Assembly: GCF_021155775.2 (NCBI RefSeq)
Contig: NC_060236.1
Coordinates: 32,698,548 to 32,762,547 of the forward strand
Origin: Neodiprion pinetum
Lineage: Eukaryota > Arthropoda > Insecta > Hymenoptera > Diprionidae
Direction: 5' to 3'
Length of the DNA stretch: 64,000 nt
Positions 62,060-64,000 of the stretch are shown piece by piece. A program made the translations under genes and the position numbers. Each line of letters starts with the position of its first letter. Position 1 is the stretch's first letter. The notes under the pieces were generated by a model, which was not told the origin of the DNA, ran no database searches, and was given only the letters and a program-made list of their open reading frames with translations.

Positions 62060-62400
62060 AAAATTCACGATTCGTACAAGGCGCGGCTGTGTTTCACATC
62101 CGGATTGTTAATTAGCTTTGATAAAAATAATTTGCGCCCTAATTGCCGTAATTAATTGACCGATTCAATGCCGATTCGCCGTTCGGTCGTGATATTACAA
62201 AGAAATACGCGTTGTTCGGAATCCGAGTGCAAATATATCCCGTAAGAAAGTTCCCGCAAACATTTATGATGGAAAAGCTGCATTGGCACGCGTATCGTTA
62301 AGATAAAGCTCTCCCGGTTACAACGTTGAATGCGGCGTATAGAGAGACTTTTATGCCTGCGTAACTTCTTTCCCTCGGTATTGTTATATCTCTGGAATAA
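62060..62400. promoter_or_regulatory. Candidate enhancer: non-repetitive island with homeodomain-type sites
   Basis: About 340 bp free of homopolymers and microsatellites, unlike its surroundings. It contains TTAATTAG, TAATTTGCG, CTAATTGCCGTAATTAATTG and AAACATTTATGATGG. Clusters of TAATTA-type cores are typical of Hox or other homeodomain targets in developmental enhancers. Conservation cannot be judged from one sequence. Confidence 0.25.
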
Positions 62401-64000
62401 CGGGTATTACTGGTCTATAGGAACTTATTTATTGTAACCGTGCTGTGACGTGAGATAAAAGATAAAAAAAAAAAAGAAATAAATAAAGGTAGCACGAAAC
62501 GATTCTTCTCGATCCTTAACCAATTTCTACGAGCTTATCGATCATATTAAGGAAGAAATTAAAAAATTTAAAACGATTGCCGTTATTTGAGTCTTGTTTT
62601 GGTCTTGGTGTAATTTTTTTTTTTTTTTAATTTTTAAACTATAATACGTATACTTTTGATTTTGATCCAAATTTCTTTTGCAATCGTCCCAACGCTGAAA
62701 CGATACCCTGAATTTTTTCAGATCTTTTCTTTCACTGGTTAACTATTTATAAATATTGAGAGTGATTTTGATAAAGACACTTTTTTAAAAATCTCAAAAA
62801 CTGTATTTTTTTCAAACATTTCAAAACTATGTCCAGAATGAGTCGATTATTCTTCTATTTTTTTTTTTCAACTTTCAATTTTCTTGTTCAACTGAAAGAT
62901 TGTTTAAACGGTCCGATAGTTTACAGAAATTCTCAAAACTTCTATCTTTCACTTAGAACATTTCTAGACCGGTTTCGTTATCAACTTGATAAGAAAAAGT
63001 TGAATGTGCCAAAAAAAAGTAGACAGAAATCGCTTCATAATGGAAAACAATCTAGTAATGTGCAGAACTGAAGTTTTGGGAATTTTTTCGTAAATTTTCA
63101 AGCCGTTCGAACAATGTTTTAGTTGGCTGAAAAGATTGAAAATGGTGAAAGAATGTGTAAAAAAAAAATCAACCCATCATGGACCTAGTGTCGAAATGTG
63201 TGCAATGTAAAATACAGTTTCTAAGAATTTTAAATAAGATCTTTTTCAAAATCACATTGAATATTTATAAATAATTGGGCAGTTGCATGAAAAAATCTGC
63301 AAGAATTCAGAATACTGTTTCAGAGTTGAGACAATTGCTAAATAAATTTTAAACAAAATCAGAAACGGTGAGTGTCGGACGTTGATCAGTTTCGCATGGA
63401 ATTCCCTGTACAATATATTGAAAGCTTGTTTCGAATCGTAGTGAATAAAGATTGTTAAACAAAAATCTTGACAATCCTCTGACACAAACGGCAAAATAAG
63501 ATCGGATGTAAAAACGATGATTTTCTTCGCAGGTAAACGGTAAAAAATGAGGTTTACATTTTCCCATCAATTTTTTCCACCGACCTCAAAATAATTATGT
63601 TAAATATTTTTCCACAAGCTAGCTACTCGAGAGTGCAGAAGAATCATGAGAGAAGAATTTAGAACAGGGAGGGAATTAAAGGAAAATAAAAGGCGAGACG
63701 AAGGAAGGAAGGAAGGAAAGAGGAAAAGGAGGAACGACGTCGAGGGGACGAGTTTTTAAAGAATCGAGGCAAGATAAACAGCTTTTTGAGAAAACAAAGC
63801 AAATTATTAATACACCCACGTTTTATACACCGTCTACCCACCATATCCGAGTCGAGATACCTGAGGGGGTGTTGAATATAGTGAAAAAGAAAATTTCGGA
63901 ATGAGGAAAAACGGGGAATTGCTGAGAAAAGGGACAAAACCGAGGTCCCTGCAATTTTTACACTCGCCGGATGACAACGAGTGGATATAAATGTTCCTCT
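62401..64000. other. Non-coding, no gene recognised
   Basis: AT-rich DNA with A/T runs near 62463 and 62615 and a GGAA run near 63700-63720. Short open frames show only Phe/Lys/Leu bias from base composition. Confidence 0.6.

Overview
The window is eukaryotic nuclear DNA that is almost entirely non-coding, and reads as intron or intergenic sequence from an insect. The grounds are: stop codons dense in all six frames; very many microsatellites and homopolymer runs (A, T, G and C runs up to about 30); a single clear spliced exon with canonical GT/AG borders; TA-flanked inverted-repeat elements; and interspersed TTAGG/TTGGG-type strings like those common in hymenopteran genomes. A hymenopteran such as a sawfly or wasp is my best guess, by inference. 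There are no operons, rRNA genes, CRISPR arrays or credible complete tRNA genes, and most open frames of 60-200 codons are translations of simple repeats.

The one exon I trust lies on the minus strand at 36154-36291. It is 138 bp, open throughout, with a good acceptor and donor. It contains a strong-context ATG preceded by a two-codon upstream ORF whose stop overlaps that ATG. The 42 encoded residues include AINLSTS and a Ser/Thr/Asn/Asp/His-rich stretch, as in the disordered N-terminus of a transcription factor; FoxP is a tentative guess. About 2-3 kb upstream on the same strand (38.1-39.2 kb) is a GC-rich block of stacked microsatellites that could hold the promoter and first exon. If so, 1-36 kb would be downstream intron (or later exons I could not recognise) and 39-64 kb upstream DNA.

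The rest is a landscape of repeats. Mobile elements: a 402-bp MITE at 31378-31779 and, 21 bp further on, a 664-bp full-length foldback element at 31801-32464; a smaller 168-bp inverted repeat at 7165-7332. Tandem arrays: TTAGG-like strings (4.0 kb); a 29-bp array built from GATTTC decamers (16.2 kb); a 215-bp duplication (22.4-22.8 kb); a 190-bp satellite containing TTAGGTTAGG (27.3-27.9 kb); about 500 bp of a 10-bp-period GAAATC array (50.4-50.9 kb); a 250-bp triplication (54.4-55.1 kb); and a nine-copy 51-bp minisatellite with a 153-bp higher order (59.6-60.05 kb). A 114-bp-arm near-perfect hairpin flanked by 48-bp direct repeats lies at 61.4-61.9 kb.

No new biochemical system can be demonstrated. 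The observations most worth following are the GAAATC/GATTTC arrays phased to the DNA helix, the 61.5-kb hairpin, the MITE that carries NRF1-type palindromes in its termini, and the overlapping uORF at the only recognised exon.
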